Assembly (NCBI GenBank): GCA_024421085.1
Contig: JAHQYN010000026.1
Location: forward strand, 1-34,674
Direction: 5' to 3'
Origin: Acidimicrobiia bacterium
GTDB lineage: Bacteria; Actinomycetota; Acidimicrobiia; Acidimicrobiales; Aldehydirespiratoraceae
DNA length: 34,674 bases
Shown here: positions 18,672-27,893 of the stretch, piece by piece
How the letters are laid out: every line of letters begins with the position of its first letter
How positions within the stretch are numbered: the stretch's first letter is position 1
Notes under the pieces: model-generated
Told to the model about the DNA's origin: nothing
The model's database searches: none
Seen by the model: the letters and a program-made list of their open reading frames with translations, nothing else
Program-made: the position numbers and the translations under genes

Positions 18672-18763
18672 TGTCCCCCCAAGGCTTAGTAGAACTCAAC
18701 GCGGCAGTATACCCATATGTCTCGTTCAGGGACAATATTGCGCTGGGCGGCTATCCTGAGCCA

Positions 18764-19375
18764 GTGGCTGGCGATACACGAGCGGATCTCAAAGAGCGTC
18801 GAGGACCGGGGCGCCCACCGAACGCGGAGAACCGACGGGCTGTCCTGGAAGCGACTCGTGCCGTGCTCATCTCAACCGGATACGAGAGGATGACACTCGA
18901 GGCAGTTGCCCAGGAAGCCGGCCTCTACCGCAAGTACATCAACCGCACCTGGTCATCGAAGGCAGAACTGGTGCGGGATGCGTTGTTCGATGATGTCATC
19001 ACCTTTGAGTCGCCTGATCTGGGCGACCTGCGGAGCGACCTGCGGGCGGTTGTCACCCACCATGTCGATCTCACACTGCGACCGGACTTCCTGCGCGGCC
19101 TTCCCGCGATCACCGCCGAGTTCCGGCTCCAGCCGGCGCTGTTCCAAGACACGCTTCGGCGCCACGTAGAGCCGCCCGTTGCAGCCATGGCCGAAGTATT
19201 CGAGCGGGCGGTCGCCAGGGGTGAGATCAATTCGGTGCCCAATCCCCGCGTCGTCGTCAGCACGATCTCTGGGGCGATCCAACAGATCTCGCTGCTGGGT
19301 CTGCTGGGCCGCGACGACCTGATCAGTCACGCGCTGGCCATGTTGCTCGACGGCCTGGTCGAACCTGCTCAGTGA
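18764..19375 (+). CDS. TetR family transcriptional regulator
   Basis: Probable GTG start: VAGDTRADLKERRGPGRPPNAENRRAVLEATRAVLISTGYERMTLEAVAQEAGLYRKYINRTWSSKAELVRDALFD. The longer tracked ORF (18413) overlaps the divergent lipoprotein gene and is unlikely. Confidence 0.85.
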   Translation: MAGDTRADLKERRGPGRPPNAENRRAVLEATRAVLISTGYERMTLEAVAQEAGLYRKYINRTWSSKAELVRDALFDDVITFESPDLGDLRSDLRAVVTHHVDLTLRPDFLRGLPAITAEFRLQPALFQDTLRRHVEPPVAAMAEVFERAVARGEINSVPNPRVVVSTISGAIQQISLLGLLGRDDLISHALAMLLDGLVEPAQ

Positions 19376-20670
19376 CCGGACGCGGCCAGCAGGGCGATGC
19401 CGCGCACGGTTGTCTCGTGATCGGGGGCGGGGTGAACCTCCAACCCGGTCGTCTCGTGGATTGCTTGGAGCAGCGCCTGTGACTGGCTCAGCCCGCCGTC
19501 GACGAGGAGCGGGCCGGTTACGCCCATGTGCGCTGTCAACTCTGCTACCCGAGTGGCGATCCCGGTGACCGCGCCGAGCACAATGTCGGCCGCCGTCGTC
19601 TCCAAGCCGATACCCCGCACTGCGCCCCGAGCAGAAGGATCCTGGTGAGGCGAACCGAGCCCGGCCAACGAGGGCACGAACTCGACCCCCGGCACACCGG
19701 ACGCGGTGACCTCGTCGAGTTGTTCGACGCGGTCCAGCAGACCGGTCCTGACGAGCCATTCGATCACCGAACCTGCCGTCAGGATCGAGCCTTCCACCAG
19801 AAACTCGTTGACAGGAGCGCCATCAACGGTGCGGCGCCACAGCGGCAGGGCGTAACAACCTTCGGGGGCTTCCGCCACCGTTGAGCCGGTGCCGACATCA
19901 AGCATGCCTGAAGTTCCGAGAGTGAGTTTGGCAGTGCCGTCAACCATGCCGTGAGCCATGCATGCGGCCATCTGGTCTCCACAGCGGGCCGCCAGCGGGA
20001 TGGCAGCGCCGACAAGCGCCGGATCGCAATGACCGACGGTCTCATCGGATGCCACGACCGTTGCCATCGACTCGCGGGGCACGCCGAACAGTGCCAGCAC
20101 ATCGTCGGACCAATCACCTCCGTGCATGTCGTAACAGCCGGTTGCTCCTGCATTGGATGGGTCCGTTGCGTGGACAGTGCCTCCGCTGAAAGCCCAGGTC
20201 AGCCAGGTGTCGACGGTCCCGAAACGAAGGGCGCCCCTCGAATGAGCGTCGCCGACAGCGTCGTCGTTGGCCATCAGCCACTCAAGTTTGGTGCATGACG
20301 CTGAGGTGTTGAGCGGGATTCCGGCTGACACGAACTCGGCTACCCGTTCGGCGGTGCGGGTGTCCTGCCAGCCGATCAGCGGGCGCAGCGCCCTGCCGGT
20401 TCCGCCGTCCCAGGCGACCACGCTTGACCGCTGGTTGGTGATGCCCAGCGCGCCAATGTCGGCTGCTTCGACACCGGCTTGTTGCAGGCTTCTGTGAAAC
20501 GCGTCGGTAGCGGTGCTGACGATCTCATCAGGATCCTGCTCGACGGCACCGGCGAACGGATGCTGAGAACCCAGAGCGGAACGGGCAATGCTGAGCCGTT
20601 CCCCTTCGCCATCGAAAACAGCCGCACGAACCGTCGTGGTCCCAACATCGATCGCGGCGATCAAGCTCAT
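19369..20670 (-). CDS. FGGY family carbohydrate kinase (glycerol kinase-like)
   Basis: LIAAIDVGTTTVRAAVFDGEG...EQDPDEIVSTATDAFH...ITNQRSSVVAWDGGTGRALRPLIGWQDTRT...LLVDGGLSQSQALLQ. Confidence 0.9.
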   Translation of the reverse strand: MSLIAAIDVGTTTVRAAVFDGEGERLSIARSALGSQHPFAGAVEQDPDEIVSTATDAFHRSLQQAGVEAADIGALGITNQRSSVVAWDGGTGRALRPLIGWQDTRTAERVAEFVSAGIPLNTSASCTKLEWLMANDDAVGDAHSRGALRFGTVDTWLTWAFSGGTVHATDPSNAGATGCYDMHGGDWSDDVLALFGVPRESMATVVASDETVGHCDPALVGAAIPLAARCGDQMAACMAHGMVDGTAKLTLGTSGMLDVGTGSTVAEAPEGCYALPLWRRTVDGAPVNEFLVEGSILTAGSVIEWLVRTGLLDRVEQLDEVTASGVPGVEFVPSLAGLGSPHQDPSARGAVRGIGLETTAADIVLGAVTGIATRVAELTAHMGVTGPLLVDGGLSQSQALLQAIHETTGLEVHPAPDHETTVRGIALLAASGH

Positions 20671-20753
20671 CGCTGCAAGTCTGCAAGTTGAGCGATGGTC
20701 ACGCCAGCCCGACTGCCGGACTTCGGGTCATTGTGATTTGCGTTCTGGCCTGA

Positions 20754-20990
20754 CTACTCCCACTCATCGCGGAGAACTTCGACGGTATCGGCGCGATAGT
20801 TGTTGTCGAAGATTCCCGCGGTGTCGCCGAGTTGGTCGCCTACGCGCTCAAACATGACGCGCCCAGGGCCGAGAGCTGTGCCTCGCAACGATTCACCTTT
20901 CGCAAGACCCGCGGTGGCGAGTGCCTCCGCTGGGATGGTCACCTGGTGCTTTGAGGCCCAGTCAGCGGCGGTAGTGTCGCGCGATGACAT
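20754..20990 (-). CDS. AbrB/MazE-type (SpoVT-AbrB) antitoxin-like protein
   Basis: From the internal ATG at 20990: MSSRDTTAADWASKHQVTIPAEALATAGLAKGESLRGTALGPGRVMFERVGD; ends RDEWE like many small antitoxins. Confidence 0.6.
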   Translation of the reverse strand: MSSRDTTAADWASKHQVTIPAEALATAGLAKGESLRGTALGPGRVMFERVGDQLGDTAGIFDNNYRADTVEVLRDEWE

Positions 20991-21472
20991 CGACCAAACA
21001 ACTGGATTCGCCGATCGGGCGGCTCCGTCTGGTCGCCACTGACGAGGGCTTGAGTCGTCTGCTGTTCGATCAGCAGGTGGGCGAACATCCGGACCTTGCT
21101 GGCGACTCGGCGGAATCCGACGACCATCCGGTGCTTGCCACGGCAACCGCGCAACTTGCGGAGTACTTCGCGGGAGAGCGCCGAGAATTCGATATTCCCC
21201 TCGACCTGACGGGGACCGAGTTTCAGCGCGCTGCCTGGTCTGCTCTGGCCGGCGTCCCCTTCGGTGAGACGAGGTCCTACCGTCAGCAGGCTGAGGCGAT
21301 AGGCCGTCCGAGAGCCGTCAGGGCGATTGGTGCGGCCAACGGCCGGAACCCGGTTCCTATCGTGTTGCCGTGCCATCGCATCGTCGGTTCAGACGGATCG
21401 CTCACCGGCTACGGCGGTGGTCTGCGGATCAAGGAGTACCTCCTGAACCACGAGCAGGCACAGTCTCAATAG
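20984..21472 (+). CDS. ogt: Methylated-DNA--[protein]-cysteine S-methyltransferase
   Basis: GTEFQRAAWSALAGVPFGETRSYRQQAEAIGRPRAVRAIGAANGRNPVPIVLPCHRIVGSDGSLTGYGGGLRIKEYLL; PCHR active site. Confidence 0.95.
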   Translation: MTSTKQLDSPIGRLRLVATDEGLSRLLFDQQVGEHPDLAGDSAESDDHPVLATATAQLAEYFAGERREFDIPLDLTGTEFQRAAWSALAGVPFGETRSYRQQAEAIGRPRAVRAIGAANGRNPVPIVLPCHRIVGSDGSLTGYGGGLRIKEYLLNHEQAQSQ

Positions 21473-21510
21473 CACTTGCTCCAATAGCACTTGCTCCAAT
21501 AGCACTTGCT
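21466..21510. repeat. 15-bp tandem repeat x3 (t/c-caatagcacttgct) spanning the ogt stop
   Basis: Units at 21466-21480, 21481-21495 and 21496-21510, differing at one base. Confidence 0.93.
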
Positions 21511-21665
21511 CTCGCCGCGGAGGCCGAGCCGCCCTGTTCTGCGCCGGCAAACCCAACTGGGCGCTACTCGACACTCTCACCGCGACCTGAAACGCGAAGC
21601 ACCCGTTTGACGCAGATCTGTTGGTTCTTCTATGGTGGTCGGCGACCGAGAAGCCCGGGAGACAC

Positions 21666-22541
21666 ATGCAAGTACCAGCACCGATTGAGTACGAGCGAGC
21701 GACCAGCGTGGAGCACGCCGTCGCGCTTCGCTCAGAGCTGGGAGACGAGGCGCGTTTCATCGCCGGCGGCCACAGCCTGCTGCCGATGATGAAGTTGCGG
21801 CTCGCCAACCCGACACACCTGATCGACATCAACGATCTCAAAGAGCTCTTCTACATCCGTGAAGCTGATTCAGAGGTCCGTATCGGGGCGATGGCCCGGC
21901 ACCGCGATCTTCTCGACTCCGAGCTTCTGGCCAGACACTTCCCGATCTTTCGCGATGCGGAACGGGTGATCGCCGATCCGACTGTCAGGAACCGCGGCAC
22001 CCTCGGAGGGTCGTTGTGCCAGGCCGATCCCTCCGAAGACTTGTCGGCGGTGTGCACGGCACTCGACGCCAGTTGCGTGATCACCTCGAGCGACGGCCAG
22101 AGAGTGGTGCCGATGCACGCCTTCCATGTCGGTCCCTACGAGACGGCCGTGGCCAACAACGAAATGCTCACAGAGATACGCATTCCGCTGCGACCCGGAG
22201 GGGGCAGCGCTTATCAGAAAGTGGAACGTCGGGCGGGGGACTGGGCGGTGGTGTCGGCAGGCGCGGCCGTGTGGATGGACGCTGGCACCATTGTCGACGG
22301 ACGAGTCGGGCTCGCTGCTGTGGGGCCTGACACCACTTCAATTCAACCGGTGGCCGAGGCCCTTGCGGGCGCGGCACCCACCGAAGACCTGTACCAGCGT
22401 GTCGGCGAGATCGCCGCAAGCAACTGCTCGCCGGAAACCGACGGGCGTGGAACAGCCGCCTATAAGACCCATCTGGTCGCAGAACTCACCCGACGGGCAC
22501 TGCGAACCGCGGTAGCCCGAGCCCAAAGACAGGAGGTCTGA
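21666..22541 (+). CDS. coxM: Aerobic carbon monoxide dehydrogenase, FAD-binding medium subunit
   Basis: MQVPAPIEYERATSV...FIAGGHSLLPMMKLRLANPTHLIDIN...ADPTVRNRGTLGGSLCQADPSEDL; first gene of coxMSL. Confidence 0.9.
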   Translation: MQVPAPIEYERATSVEHAVALRSELGDEARFIAGGHSLLPMMKLRLANPTHLIDINDLKELFYIREADSEVRIGAMARHRDLLDSELLARHFPIFRDAERVIADPTVRNRGTLGGSLCQADPSEDLSAVCTALDASCVITSSDGQRVVPMHAFHVGPYETAVANNEMLTEIRIPLRPGGGSAYQKVERRAGDWAVVSAGAAVWMDAGTIVDGRVGLAAVGPDTTSIQPVAEALAGAAPTEDLYQRVGEIAASNCSPETDGRGTAAYKTHLVAELTRRALRTAVARAQRQEV

Positions 22542-22542
22542 G

Positions 22543-23028
22543 ATGCAAGTCAACATGAAGGTCAACGGCGCAGAGGTGAGCGAGGAGATAGAGCCCCGCC
22601 ACCTGCTCGTGCATTTCATCCGAGACCAACTGGGCCTCACCGGCACGCACTGGGGATGCGACACCAGCAACTGCGGTACTTGCGTCGTCCTGATCGACGG
22701 TGAACCGGTGAAGTCGTGTACCCAGCTCGCGGCGATGGCCGGGGGGCACGACGTCACCACCGTCGAAGGATTGGAAGTCGACGGCGTGCTCGACCCGGTG
22801 CAGGAAGGATTCATGCAGTGCCATGGCCTGCAATGCGGGTTCTGCACTCCCGGCATGATGCTGACAGCCCGTGCCCTGCTCAACGCCGACCCCGACCCCA
22901 GTGAAGACGTGATCCGAGAGGCGATCTCCGGACAGATATGTCGATGCACTGGATATTCGACCATCGTCCGCTCCATTCAGTGGGCCGCCAACCACGAAAC
23001 CAGCGTTTCGCTTGAGAGTGCATCATGA
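22543..23028 (+). CDS. coxS: Aerobic carbon monoxide dehydrogenase, [2Fe-2S] small subunit
   Basis: GCDTSNCGTCVVLIDGEPVKSC, MQCHGLQCGFCTPGMMLTA, ISGQICRCTGYSTIV. Confidence 0.93.
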   Translation: MQVNMKVNGAEVSEEIEPRHLLVHFIRDQLGLTGTHWGCDTSNCGTCVVLIDGEPVKSCTQLAAMAGGHDVTTVEGLEVDGVLDPVQEGFMQCHGLQCGFCTPGMMLTARALLNADPDPSEDVIREAISGQICRCTGYSTIVRSIQWAANHETSVSLESAS

Positions 23029-25415
23029 CAACCACCGAGACAGAACCCGACCAAGAAGAAGCGCAAGAGGAACGCCCGATCGGGTTCGGACGGCTGCTTC
23101 GCAAGGAAGACCCGAGGCTGATCAGGGGCATGGGCCAGTTCGTCGACGACATCTCCCTGCCCGGCATGCTGCACATGGCAATCCTGCGGTCGCCCGTGGC
23201 GCACGCCCGTATCGTCAGCATCGACAAGTCGGCAGCGGAGGCCCACCCCAATGTCGTTGCGGTCATCACCGGGGAGGACCTCGCTGCCCAGGGCCTCGCC
23301 TGGATGCCCACCCTGTCAAACGACGTGCAGGCGGTGCTGGCAACCGACAAGGTTCGGTTCCAGCACCAGGAAGTGGCGTTCGTCGTGGCGACGGACCGCT
23401 ACTCGGCGCGCGACGCGCTCGAGTTGATCGAAGTGGACTATGACTGGCTCGAACCCCTGGTCGACGTTCGCGCCGCACTCGACGAGGACGCACCGATCAT
23501 CCGTGACGACCTCGACAACAAGGCCGACAATCACATCTTCGACTGGGAGACCGGTGACGAAGCGGCAACCAACGAAGTATTCGAGCGCGCCGACGTCGTG
23601 GTGAGCGAGGAGATCGTCTATCCGCGAGTCCATCCGGCGCCCATGGAGACTTGCGGCTGCGTGGCGGATGTAGAACGTGTGTCGGGTCAGGTCACGTTGT
23701 GGTGCACCACTCAGGCGCCCCACGCGCATCGCACTGTCTACGCGCTTGTCGCGGGCCTACCTGAACACAAGATTCGGGTGATCGCCCCTGACATTGGCGG
23801 CGGTTTCGGCAACAAGGTGCCGATCTATCCCGGCTACGTCTGCGCCATCGTCGCTTCGCTGGTCATCGGCAAGCCGGTGAAGTGGATGGAGGACCGAACC
23901 GAGAATCTCCTCAGCACAGGTTTCGCCCGCGACTATGTGATGAAGGCCGATATTGCGGCCACCAAAGAAGGGCAGATCCTGGCGATACGCACCAACGTGC
24001 TGGCCGACCACGGCGCCTTCAACGGGGTAGCCGCACCGGTCAAGTATCCAGCGGGTTTCTTCGGTGTCTTCACGGGCAGCTACGACCTTGAGGCGGCGCA
24101 CGCCAAGATGACCGCCGTGTACACCAACAAGGCGCCCGGCGGTGTCGCCTATGCGTGTTCGTTCCGTATCACCGAAGCGGTTTATCTTGTCGAGCGGATC
24201 GTCGACTGCCTGGCCTACGAACTCGATATGGACCCCGCAGAACTGCGCCTGAAGAACTTCATCAAGCCCGAACAGTTCCCATACGAGACAAAGACCGGAT
24301 GGGTGTACGACTCCGGCAACTATGAGCCGGCCATGCGCAAGGCCATGGACATGGCCGGATACGCCGAACTCCGCCGCGAACAGGCTGAGCGGCGCGCCAG
24401 AGGCGAGTTGATGGGAATCGGCGTGGCGTTCTTCACCGAAGCCGTCGGTGCGGGCCCCCGCAAGGACATGGACATTCTGGGCCTCGGCATGGCCGACGGC
24501 TGCGAACTCCGAATCCATCCAACCGGCAAGGCCGTCGTGCGTCTGTCGGTGAAGACCCAGGGGCAGGGCCACGAAACCACCTTCGCCCAGATCGTGGCCG
24601 AGGAGATCGGCATTCCGCCCGAAGACATCGAAGTCGTCCACGGAGACACCGACAACACCCCCTTCGGACTCGGCACCTACGGCAGCCGTTCCACTCCGGT
24701 ATCGGGCGCAGCCGCCGCGATGGTCACCCGCAAGGTGCGCGACAAAGCCCAGATCATCGCCTCGGGAATGCTCGAGGTTTCCGTCGCTGACCTGGAATGG
24801 AACAAGGGCTCCTTCTCGGTGAAGGGCGACCCGTCCAAGTCTGTGACCATCCAGGAGATAGCGATGAGGGCCCACGGCGCGGGCGACCTGCCAGACGGTA
24901 TCGAGGGTGGACTAGAGGCGCAGATCTGTTACAACCCCGAGAACCTGACCTACCCCTTCGGCGCGTACATCTGTGTAGTTGACGTCGACCCCGGCACGGC
25001 GGTGGTGAAGGTCCGTCGCTTCATCGCGGTCGATGACTGCGGCACCCAGATCAACCCGATGATAATCGAGGGTCAAGTGCACGGAGGTCTGGCTGACGGT
25101 GTCGGGATGGCGATGATGGAGATCATCGCCTTCGACGAAGACGGCAACTGCATGTCGAGCTCCCTGATGGACTACCTCATCCCCACTGCCCTGGAGACGC
25201 CCGACTGGGAGACCGGACACACCGTGACTCCGTCGCCGCACCACCCCATCGGCGCCAAAGGCATCGGCGAATCTGCCACGGTCGGTTCGCCGCCGGCGAT
25301 AGTGAACGCGATCGTCGACGCTCTGAAGCCCTACGGCATCCGCCACGCAGACATGCCGCTGACACCGTCACGGGTGTGGGAGGCCATGCAGGGCAACCAT
25401 ACGCCCCCGATCTGA
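23025..25415 (+). CDS. coxL: Aerobic carbon monoxide dehydrogenase, molybdopterin large subunit (form I)
   Basis: Xanthine oxidase family large subunit; contains GGVAYACSFRITEAVYLVER, matching the form I CoxL signature AYxCSFR (24147-24167). Overlaps coxS by ATGA. Confidence 0.93.
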   Translation: MTTTETEPDQEEAQEERPIGFGRLLRKEDPRLIRGMGQFVDDISLPGMLHMAILRSPVAHARIVSIDKSAAEAHPNVVAVITGEDLAAQGLAWMPTLSNDVQAVLATDKVRFQHQEVAFVVATDRYSARDALELIEVDYDWLEPLVDVRAALDEDAPIIRDDLDNKADNHIFDWETGDEAATNEVFERADVVVSEEIVYPRVHPAPMETCGCVADVERVSGQVTLWCTTQAPHAHRTVYALVAGLPEHKIRVIAPDIGGGFGNKVPIYPGYVCAIVASLVIGKPVKWMEDRTENLLSTGFARDYVMKADIAATKEGQILAIRTNVLADHGAFNGVAAPVKYPAGFFGVFTGSYDLEAAHAKMTAVYTNKAPGGVAYACSFRITEAVYLVERIVDCLAYELDMDPAELRLKNFIKPEQFPYETKTGWVYDSGNYEPAMRKAMDMAGYAELRREQAERRARGELMGIGVAFFTEAVGAGPRKDMDILGLGMADGCELRIHPTGKAVVRLSVKTQGQGHETTFAQIVAEEIGIPPEDIEVVHGDTDNTPFGLGTYGSRSTPVSGAAAAMVTRKVRDKAQIIASGMLEVSVADLEWNKGSFSVKGDPSKSVTIQEIAMRAHGAGDLPDGIEGGLEAQICYNPENLTYPFGAYICVVDVDPGTAVVKVRRFIAVDDCGTQINPMIIEGQVHGGLADGVGMAMMEIIAFDEDGNCMSSSLMDYLIPTALETPDWETGHTVTPSPHHPIGAKGIGESATVGSPPAIVNAIVDALKPYGIRHADMPLTPSRVWEAMQGNHTPPI

Positions 25416-25421
25416 TCCTCG

Positions 25422-26321
25422 ATGCGCACGCCGGCTGGCCGCGCGACCCGCGCTGCGGAGTTGATCGACGACCGCACGCCGTTCGTCTCCGCGACCGTGG
25501 TACGGGCGCAGTGCCCGACCTCGGCTCGGCCCGGCGACTCAGCGATCGTCTTCGCCGACGGTTCAATCGAGGGGTTCGTCGGCGGGCAGTGCGCCGAAGG
25601 GTCGGTCCGGCTCGCCGCCGTGCCGCTACTCGAGTCGGGGACGTCACTGCTGTTGCGCATCCTGCCGGAGGGTGCCGATGACTTTCCCGAGAGTGACGGT
25701 TCCTTGACTGTGGTCAACCCCTGCCTCTCAGGAGGAGCGCTGGAGATATTCCTCGAACCGAGACTTCCCGCACCAGGCCTCGCCATTGTCGGGAACAGCC
25801 CCATTGCCCATGCTCTCGAGCTGTTCGCACAGAGCCTCGGGTTCGGGGTTCAGCGCAGCGCTGAAGTGCCCGACGTGGCGGGGCACATTGCTGTTGTAAT
25901 CTCCAGCCACGGGCGCAACGAGGTCGAAGCCATCCGAGCTGCCCTCGGAGCCGGGGTGGGTTTCATTGGTCTGGTCGCCAGCTCCGCGCGGGGGGAGGCT
26001 GTGCTCTCTGAACTCGATCTCTCGACAGAGGAGCGGGCGGCGATCAGAACCCCGGTCGGGCTCGACATCGGGGCCAGGACCGCCGAGGAGATCGCCCTGT
26101 CGATCCTCGCTGATCTGGTGCGCTCGGTTCGGATCGACGGCTTGGCGCCGCCCGCGGTCGAGTCCGCCACCGCCCCTGAGTCCGCGGTTGATCCCGTCTG
26201 TGGAATGACTGTGATGGTCCGAGCAGACACGGCTCACGCGTCCTTGAACGGGGTCGACTATTGGTTCTGCAATCCTGGTTGTCGCAGCCGGTTCCTTGAA
26301 GAGGCCCAGGTTGGCTCGTGA
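25422..26321 (+). CDS. XdhC/CoxF-like maturation protein with C-terminal YHS domain
   Basis: ATVVRAQCPTSARPGDSAIVFADGSIEGFVGGQCAEGSVR...LEIFLEPRLPAPGLAIVGNSPIAHAL; C-terminus VDPVCGMTVMVRADTAHASLNGVDYWFCNPGCRSRF is YHS-like. Confidence 0.87.
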   Translation: MRTPAGRATRAAELIDDRTPFVSATVVRAQCPTSARPGDSAIVFADGSIEGFVGGQCAEGSVRLAAVPLLESGTSLLLRILPEGADDFPESDGSLTVVNPCLSGGALEIFLEPRLPAPGLAIVGNSPIAHALELFAQSLGFGVQRSAEVPDVAGHIAVVISSHGRNEVEAIRAALGAGVGFIGLVASSARGEAVLSELDLSTEERAAIRTPVGLDIGARTAEEIALSILADLVRSVRIDGLAPPAVESATAPESAVDPVCGMTVMVRADTAHASLNGVDYWFCNPGCRSRFLEEAQVGS

Positions 26322-26932
26322 GACCATCGGGCGACTGCGGCGGTCCATTCGTCACCGGGTTGGTTCTCGGTGCCGGTTCTTCTCGGCGCCTGGGGCAACC
26401 GAAGCAACTCCTCGAATACCGCGGTCGGCCGCTGTTGCAAGCGGCAGTCGACGCAGCGGTTGAATCGTCTTGTCAACAGGTGGTGGTGGCTATCGGTGGT
26501 GCCGCTCCAGAAGTGCGCGGCGCCGTCGATTTCAGCGGATGCACGGTAGTGGAGAATGTTGCCTTCACGACTGGCTGCTCCTCGTCGATTGTGGCGGCTC
26601 TCGACTCGGTCGACGAGCGGGCCTGCGGGATCGTGTTGTGTCTCGGCGACCAACCGGGGGTGACTCCCAGAATAATCGACCGTCTCGTCACGCAAGGCGG
26701 CGATGCCCCGCTGGCGGTGTGTCGCTACCGCGACGGTCGCGGTCATCCCTTCTGGTTCTCCCGTGCGCTCTTCGGCGAACTGAGCGGGCTGCAAGGTGAC
26801 AAGGCGGTCTGGAAACTGCTCGAATCGGGTCGTCACGAAGTGCTGGAGGTTGCATTCGATGAACCCATCCCCAGAGATGTCGATACCTGGGACGACTATC
26901 AGCAACTGCTTGCCGCCGAGTCGCTGACATGA
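26318..26932 (+). CDS. MobA/MocA-like molybdenum cofactor nucleotidyltransferase
   Basis: VTGLVLGAGSSRRLGQPKQLLEYRGRPLLQAAVDAAVES...GIVLCLGDQPGVTPRIIDRLV...RDGRGHPFWFSRALFGELSGLQGDKAVWKLL. Confidence 0.9.
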   Translation: MRPSGDCGGPFVTGLVLGAGSSRRLGQPKQLLEYRGRPLLQAAVDAAVESSCQQVVVAIGGAAPEVRGAVDFSGCTVVENVAFTTGCSSSIVAALDSVDERACGIVLCLGDQPGVTPRIIDRLVTQGGDAPLAVCRYRDGRGHPFWFSRALFGELSGLQGDKAVWKLLESGRHEVLEVAFDEPIPRDVDTWDDYQQLLAAESLT

Positions 26933-26948
26933 CTCTCCTAGCGCCAAT

Positions 26949-27002
26949 ATGGCGATCCCAACTGACGATCCCGACATGACGATCCCAACTGACGATCCCG
27001 AC
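26949..27002. repeat. 27-bp tandem repeat x2 at the 5' end of the MoxR/coxD gene
   Basis: atg(g/a)cgatcccaactgacgatcccgac twice, then atgacgatcatc; MAIPTDDPD MTIPTDDPD MTIIEG. Confidence 0.95.
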
Positions 27003-27893
27003 ATGACGATCATCGAAGGCCGCGATTCGTTCGTCGCTGCTCTCGACGGCGCTGACTATCTTGTTGACGAGGGGCTGTCCATCGCACTGTTCCTGGCGCA
27101 GTCGATACGCCAACCGCTGATACTCGAAGGCGAACCGGGTGTTGGCAAGACCACAGCCGCCAAGGCGATGGCCAAGGCTGTCGGCGGACCCCTCATCCGT
27201 CTGCAGTGCTATGAGGGGATCACCGCGACCGAGGCACTGTACGAGTGGAACTACTCTCGGCAGTTGCTGGAGATTCGGCTGGCCGAAGCGTCGAACGCCA
27301 ACATCTCCGCTGTCGATCTGTTCACCGACGATTTCCTGCTCGACCGCCCGCTGCTCGCATCGTTGCGCCATACGGGACCGGCGCCCGCGGTGCTGCTGAT
27401 AGACGAGATCGACAGGGCCGACGACGAGTTCGAGGCTCTGCTCTTCGAGTTCCTGGGGGAGCGGTCGATCTCAGTGCCCGAACTTGGCACATTCGCCGCA
27501 AACATCGACCCGATAGTGATCCTGACCTCGAATCGCAGTCGTGAACTTCATGACGCGCTGAAACGGCGCTGCCTCTACCACTGGATCGACTTTCCCGCCG
27601 TGGAGCGTGCTGCTGAGATCGTGCGCCGCAACGTTGTAGAGGCGGCTGAGCCTCTCGTGAATGCGGCTACCGCCTTCGTGGTACAGACCCGTGAGCTCGA
27701 TCTCGACAAACCCCCGGGAGTGGCAGAGGCGATCGACTGGGTGGGCGCTCTCCACGCCCTGGGCGTCACCAACCTCGACATCCCTGCCGCCAGCAGCACC
27801 ATGGGAGCGATCGTGAAGACTCCCGATGACCTGCAACGAGTCGACGAGGCGATCCTCGGCGGGTTTTGGCCGTCGGGGAGTGACAACTCTTGA
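26949..27893 (+). CDS. coxD: MoxR-family AAA ATPase, CoxD-like
   Basis: LILEGEPGVGKTTAAKAMAKAVGGPLIRLQCYEGITATEALYEWNYSRQLLEIR...AVLLIDEIDRADDEFEALLFEFL. In-frame alternative starts at 26976 and 27003. Confidence 0.9.
   Translation: MAIPTDDPDMTIPTDDPDMTIIEGRDSFVAALDGADYLVDEGLSIALFLAQSIRQPLILEGEPGVGKTTAAKAMAKAVGGPLIRLQCYEGITATEALYEWNYSRQLLEIRLAEASNANISAVDLFTDDFLLDRPLLASLRHTGPAPAVLLIDEIDRADDEFEALLFEFLGERSISVPELGTFAANIDPIVILTSNRSRELHDALKRRCLYHWIDFPAVERAAEIVRRNVVEAAEPLVNAATAFVVQTRELDLDKPPGVAEAIDWVGALHALGVTNLDIPAASSTMGAIVKTPDDLQRVDEAILGGFWPSGSDNS

Noticed and set aside
18413-18763. Arg-rich N-terminal extension of the TetR ORF
   Set aside because: Overlaps the repeat region and signal peptide of the divergent lipoprotein gene; the GTG at 18764 fits the TetR N-terminus better.
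23757-24875. 372-aa minus ORF within coxL
   Set aside because: Shadow ORF opposite a well-supported CoxL.
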